NCBI RefSeq assembly: GCF_001637205.1
Contig: NZ_LVJH01000027.1
Coordinates: 62,001-126,000 of the forward strand
Direction of reading: 5' to 3'
DNA from: Paenibacillus glacialis
GTDB taxonomy: Bacteria > Bacillota > Bacilli > Paenibacillales > Paenibacillaceae
DNA: 64,000 bases
Positions 62,907-64,000 of the stretch are shown in pieces (positions within the stretch are counted from its first letter, which is position 1; each line of letters opens with the position of its first letter). The notes beneath the pieces are model-generated. The model saw nothing but the letters and a program-made list of their open reading frames with translations. It was not told the origin of the DNA and ran no database searches. The translations under genes and the position numbers were made by a program.

Positions 62907-64000
62907 TTAGGATTCAGCCATCTGACTTCTTTTTGCCTTCATCGATAAGACGAAACATAACATTAGAACGATAGCAGCTGACAGATAAGGATAATTAATA
63001 TCCACATCGAATAAAAAGCCTGCAACGATAGGTCCAATGATATTCCCAAGACTTGTGTAAGCCGAGTTCAAACCTGCTACATATCCTTGCTGTTCTGGTG
63101 CCACCTTTGACATCTGAGTACTAATTGCCGGACGTAATACGTCCATAGCTAAGAATACAATAAACGTAACCACAACAATCAACCAATATTTGTGTACAAA
63201 AAGAGTTAGAAATACGAATACACTTGATATGATCAAACTATAAGAGATGACCTTTCTCTCACCAAATTTATTCAATATCCATCCAAATACCGTAGCTTGC
63301 ACAACAGCACCCGCTATAGATCCAAACGTAATAATATAGGCAATATCTTTCGCTGTGAAGCCAAATTTATGATCGACGAATAGCCCAAATACAGTCTCAT
63401 AGTTAGCCAACCCGAAAGAAGCAACAAACACAATGATCAAACTTAAAAAATAAGGTTCTCGATATGAACTCATTAATTGTGCAGGTAAACTCTGTTTGAC
63501 AACATTCTTCGCGACTCTACGCCTCTCAGCTGTTAATGATTCGGGTAGAATCAATGCGGTAATGATGGCCGCTCCCCCCCCAGCTATTGCTGCAGCGTAG
63601 AATGGTACACGAATACCGTACTCTGCTAGAATCCCTCCGATTCCTGGACCGATGATGAATCCTGTTGTGATCGCTGCAGTAATGAACCCCATACCTTTAG
63701 CACGCTCTTCATCCGAGGTAACATCTGCTGCATAAGCCATAACTGCTGGGAAAATGAATGCTGCTCCAACTCCTCCAAGGAATCTAGCTGCAAACAACAG
63801 ATAAGTCGAACTTGCAGAACCAAATAGCCACTCTGACAGTGCAAAAACAATCATGCCTACAACAATAATCTTTTTGCGTCCCAATGAATCAGACAACCTA
63901 CCAGCTACAGGTGAAAATATAAGTTGTGTTAATGAAAATGCTGCTACTAGCATACCAACAGTACTTCCACTAATATGGAGTTCTCTCATATAAGTAGGCA
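62907..64000 (-). CDS. MFS transporter, N-terminus cut by the window edge
   Basis: At least 360 residues of a 12-span DHA1-type drug transporter. Seen: GRLSDSLGRKKIIVVG (the loop 2-3 motif), the conserved RFLGGVGAAFIFPAVMAYAA, and GPGIGGILAEYG. The frame is open to the edge: codons before the first internal ATG at 63989 (encoding PTY) match the end of the usual first span, so about 30-40 residues and the true start lie outside. It is the NorA/Bmr/Tet-like class; substrate unknown. Confidence 0.9.
   Translation of the reverse strand, partial: PTYMRELHISGSTVGMLVAAFSLTQLIFSPVAGRLSDSLGRKKIIVVGMIVFALSEWLFGSASSTYLLFAARFLGGVGAAFIFPAVMAYAADVTSDEERAKGMGFITAAITTGFIIGPGIGGILAEYGIRVPFYAAAIAGGGAAIITALILPESLTAERRRVAKNVVKQSLPAQLMSSYREPYFLSLIIVFVASFGLANYETVFGLFVDHKFGFTAKDIAYIITFGSIAGAVVQATVFGWILNKFGERKVISYSLIISSVFVFLTLFVHKYWLIVVVTFIVFLAMDVLRPAISTQMSKVAPEQQGYVAGLNSAYTSLGNIIGPIVAGFLFDVDINYPYLSAAIVLMLCFVLSMKAKRSQMAES

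Overview
The window reads as chromosome of a low-to-moderate G+C Gram-positive bacterium of the Bacillales, most likely Paenibacillus or a close relative. The evidence is strong AGGAGG-type ribosome binding sites with frequent TTG/GTG starts, a Bacillus-like deoC-cdd-nupC operon with its SorC-type DeoR, an LmrA/LmrB pair, Fur boxes, lipoprotein signal peptides, an Asp23-family protein and a large SLH-domain surface protein. The genus is inference. No rRNA, tRNA, CRISPR array or intact insertion sequence was seen.

0-20 kb is mostly ordinary chromosome: nucleoside catabolism (nupC, cdd, deoC, deoR) with a readable DeoR operator and promoter; two secreted proteins, one of 1096 aa; a 59-aa small protein; a GNAT enzyme; an SGNH esterase; a transaldolase; the lmrA/lmrB-like efflux pair; an orphan Fur-controlled siderophore-binding lipoprotein beside a decayed FecCD permease; and several small enzymes. 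20-30 kb holds a two-domain sulfurtransferase, a DAO-type oxidoreductase and a secA2-like gene. The last two are visibly more G+C-rich than their surroundings and lie among gene fragments (sulfatase, second sulfurtransferase tail, integrase N-terminus, frameshifted membrane protein). An ABC transporter pair follows.

30-43 kb is the accessory heart of the window. After an M60 metallopeptidase come remnants of transposases and then a leftward cluster: a broken VgrG/phage-D-like spike gene, five related or unrelated lipoproteins, and a protein with an alpha-helical N-terminus and a glucosaminidase-like C-terminus. Parts of this cluster exist twice. The second copy carries a VgrG N-terminal stub, a fused lipoprotein, and an effector fragment broken by a small inversion. 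It looks like a degenerating spike-effector-immunity locus; that function is inference.

43-50 kb has a DUF2306 membrane protein and a Fur-box-controlled pair, a five-Ig-repeat SLH protein and a DoxX-like membrane protein, followed by a methyltransferase. 50-64 kb holds small regulator/enzyme modules (ArsR-AHSA1, TetR-SDR, HxlR divergent from SDR), a broken ROK gene, a VOC protein, a lipoprotein esterase, an acyl-CoA synthetase remnant, a LuxR-type regulator, an AI-2E family permease, an Asp23-family protein, and an MFS transporter cut by the right edge. The window contains an unusual number of pseudogenes and remnants.
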